A DNA stretch of 7,736 nucleotides from an uncultured Carnobacterium sp. (GTDB lineage Bacteria > Bacillota > Bacilli > Lactobacillales > Aerococcaceae), in the NCBI GenBank assembly GCA_937923125.1, contig CALALK010000100.1:1-7736 (forward strand). Direction: 5' to 3'. Each line of letters starts with the position of its first letter. Position 1 is the first letter of the stretch. Below are positions 6,203 to 7,736 of the stretch, piece by piece. Position numbers and translations under genes: made by a program. The notes below the pieces were generated by a model that saw only the letters and a list, made by a program, of their open reading frames with translations, searched no databases and was not told where the DNA came from.

Positions 6203-6718
6203 ATGACAACTTTTTATAAAGTAGGGAAAATCGTGAATACACAAGGGCTTCGTGGGGAAGTTCGTGTGATTTCAACGACAGACTTTGCCGAAGAACGTTA
6301 TAAAAAAGGAACGGAATTAGCCATTTTTAAAGATGGAGAGTTTCTAACATTTGTGACGGTAGCAAGTCATCGTCGTCATAAAAACTTTGATTTGTTAACG
6401 TTCGAAGGGATGAACCGTATCGAAGATGTTGAAAAATACAAAGAATGTCTCCTAAAGGTAGCCGAAGAACAGTTGACTGAACTCGAAGATGACGAGTTTT
6501 ACTACCATGAAATTATCGGACTTGAAATTGTAACGGATGAAGGTGAAGTACTTGGAAAAGTCACCGAAATTCTTTCACCAGGATCAAATGATGTCTGGGT
6601 TGTAAAACAAAAAGGGAAGAAAGAACTCTTAATTCCATTTATTGAACCAGTCGTTTATAAAGTCGATAAAGAAGAAAAGAAAGCTTATATCCATCTGTTG
6701 GAAGGGTTGATCGATTAA
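6203..6718 (+). CDS. rimM: Ribosome maturation factor RimM
   Basis: RimM assists assembly of the 30S head, binding S19 and late precursors. The 171-residue protein has the usual two domains. The N-terminal beta-barrel begins [25 protein letters not shown], with the conserved G(L/I)RGE turn. The C-terminal PRC-barrel spans about 95-171 and includes [39 protein letters not shown] and the VD-containing end, finishing with LLEGLID. Length is typical. AAGGAGG at 6189-6195 overlaps the upstream stop and lies seven bases before the ATG, giving strong initiation. trmD starts one base after the rimM stop. RimM next to TrmD is the standard arrangement across bacteria; finding it downstream of a membrane protein is not. 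Confidence 0.96.
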   Translation: MTTFYKVGKIVNTQGLRGEVRVISTTDFAEERYKKGTELAIFKDGEFLTFVTVASHRRHKNFDLLTFEGMNRIEDVEKYKECLLKVAEEQLTELEDDEFYYHEIIGLEIVTDEGEVLGKVTEILSPGSNDVWVVKQKGKKELLIPFIEPVVYKVDKEEKKAYIHLLEGLID

Positions 6719-6719
6719 G

Positions 6720-7460
6720 ATGAAGATTGATGTATTAACATTATTCCCTGAAATGGTACAAGGACCGATGACGCAATCGATTATCGGAAAGGCCATCGAA
6801 GCTGGGAAAATCGAATTTGAAACAACGGATTTTCGTGAGTTTTCAAATAATAAACATAATCATGTGGACGATTATCCATTCGGTGGTGGAGCCGGGATGC
6901 TTCTGAAAGTCGAACCGATTGATCTAGCGCTCGCTTCGATTCGGGAGCGTTCTCCTGAGACGACGCCACGTGTGATTTTAATGGATCCAGCTGGGAAGAC
7001 ATTTACGCAAAAGGACGCGGAAGAATTATCGAAGGAAGAGCATCTGGTGTTTATTTGTGGCCACTATGAAGGCTATGATGAACGCATTCGTACGCTTGTG
7101 ACGGATGAATACTCGATTGGAGATTTTGTTCTAACAGGTGGAGAATTAGCTGCCACGGTGATGATTGATGCAACAGTTCGTCTCTTGCCAGATGTATTAG
7201 GAAATGATGCGTCTGCGGTAGGAGATTCACATTCGACAGGATTATTAGAACATCCGCAATATACACGTCCAAGAGAATATAAAGGAATGGAAGTTCCAGA
7301 AGTACTCTTTAGCGGAAATCACGCGAAAATTGCAGAGTGGCAAATAAAAGAATCTCTGCGTAAAACGTATTTAAGAAGACCAGATTTACTAGAAAAGTAT
7401 GAACTTTCAAAAGAGGAAGCAAAGTTACTACAAGAAGTAAAAGAGGAAGAGGGATGCTAG
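6720..7460 (+). CDS. trmD: tRNA (guanine-N1)-methyltransferase TrmD
   Basis: TrmD uses S-adenosylmethionine to methylate G37 beside the anticodon of tRNAs with G36, preventing +1 frameshifts; it is normally essential. All 246 residues follow the family: [13 protein letters not shown] at the start, [14 protein letters not shown] (50-63), [10 protein letters not shown], the trefoil-knot SAM-binding segments [11 protein letters not shown] (113-123) and [14 protein letters not shown] (131-144), then Arg154 and Asp169 (in GDS), which coincide in position with the key catalytic residues of the characterised enzymes. [15 protein letters not shown] and a helical C-terminal tRNA-binding domain complete it. 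The start is one base after rimM stop, so translation is coupled. The stop is immediately followed by the ATG of the ArsR gene. rplS, a frequent next neighbour, is not there. Confidence 0.98.
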   Translation: MKIDVLTLFPEMVQGPMTQSIIGKAIEAGKIEFETTDFREFSNNKHNHVDDYPFGGGAGMLLKVEPIDLALASIRERSPETTPRVILMDPAGKTFTQKDAEELSKEEHLVFICGHYEGYDERIRTLVTDEYSIGDFVLTGGELAATVMIDATVRLLPDVLGNDASAVGDSHSTGLLEHPQYTRPREYKGMEVPEVLFSGNHAKIAEWQIKESLRKTYLRRPDLLEKYELSKEEAKLLQEVKEEEGC

Positions 7461-7736
7461 ATGAATGAACATCTAAATGCAGAAGAAATTAAAGCATTTC
7501 AAGAAGTATTAGCGCAAGATTCTGGTAGAACAGAAATGGTGCAGCTCTTCAAATTATTGGGAGATGCAACTAGATTGAATATCATCACCCTTTTAACAAA
7601 ACGAGAACCGCTCTGTGTAGAAGACTTGATGAATTGTACAGGAATGGAGCAGTCAGCGATTTCCCATCAGTTGAAAAAGCTTCGTGCGCATCATATTGTA
7701 AAGGCTGAAAAAGTCGGAAAACATGTCTGGTATTCT
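7461..7736 (+). CDS. ArsR/SmtB-family transcriptional regulator, N-terminal part (runs off window)
   Basis: Ninety-two codons are visible. The product shows the ArsR-type winged helix: FKLLGDATRLNIITLL, then LCVEDLMNCTGMEQSAISHQLKKLR, the recognition helix region, and the wing HHIVKAEKVGKHVWYS. These regulators are dimeric repressors, commonly released by metal ions. The cysteine of the LCV segment is where CadC/ArsR proteins carry a CxC site, but only one of that pair is present; a second Cys lies five residues on. The C-terminal helix that carries the zinc site of CzrA/SmtB proteins is outside the window, so the inducer cannot be judged. The ATG follows the trmD stop with no gap and has a GAGGAAGAGGG stretch just upstream. 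A cation efflux gene would be the usual downstream neighbour. Confidence 0.88.
   Translation, partial: MNEHLNAEEIKAFQEVLAQDSGRTEMVQLFKLLGDATRLNIITLLTKREPLCVEDLMNCTGMEQSAISHQLKKLRAHHIVKAEKVGKHVWYS

Overview
The window comes from a low-GC Gram-positive bacterium. CcpA, a PBP1b-type class A penicillin-binding protein closest in motifs to streptococcal PBP1b, and the rpsP-khpA and rimM-trmD genes all point to Lactobacillales. A Carnobacteriaceae or Aerococcaceae-like genus such as Granulicatella is possible, but I cannot fix the genus from sequence alone. Most of the window is core chromosome. The accessory-looking parts are the 535-bp gap at 4022-4556 and the two genes that follow it.

Layout: 1-621 is the 3' end of ccpA on the plus strand, closed by a strong terminator. 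It converges on the class A PBP gene at 729-3263 on the minus strand, with a second 18-bp stem between them. The PBP gene is divergent from rpsP-khpA (3464-4021), and each has a recognisable promoter in the roughly 200-bp gap. rpsP-khpA ends at a classic GAAA-loop terminator directly behind the khpA stop codon.

The gap 4022-4556 holds most of the unexplained structure. From 4023 to 4311 it is one long imperfect palindrome, with arms of about 100 and 85 nt around a hairpin-rich core. The khpA terminator lies within its left arm, and a decayed mirror copy of that terminator lies in its right arm. Further on, at 4414-4464, are a short hairpin and a perfect 32-bp palindrome built on two copies of the 16-bp motif ATACCGTATA(A/C)GGTAT. 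They sit just upstream of a good sigma-A promoter.

That promoter drives a tightly packed run: a DUF1576 polytopic membrane protein, a 113-aa uncharacterised acidic protein (overlapping TAATG junction), rimM, trmD and an ArsR-family regulator cut by the window end. In many Firmicutes rimM-trmD directly follow rpsP-khpA. Here the set is split, and the ribosome-maturation and tRNA-methylation genes appear to be expressed behind a membrane protein of unknown function. The best candidates for undescribed biology are the long inverted repeat, the twin palindromes and the DUF1576/113-aa pair.
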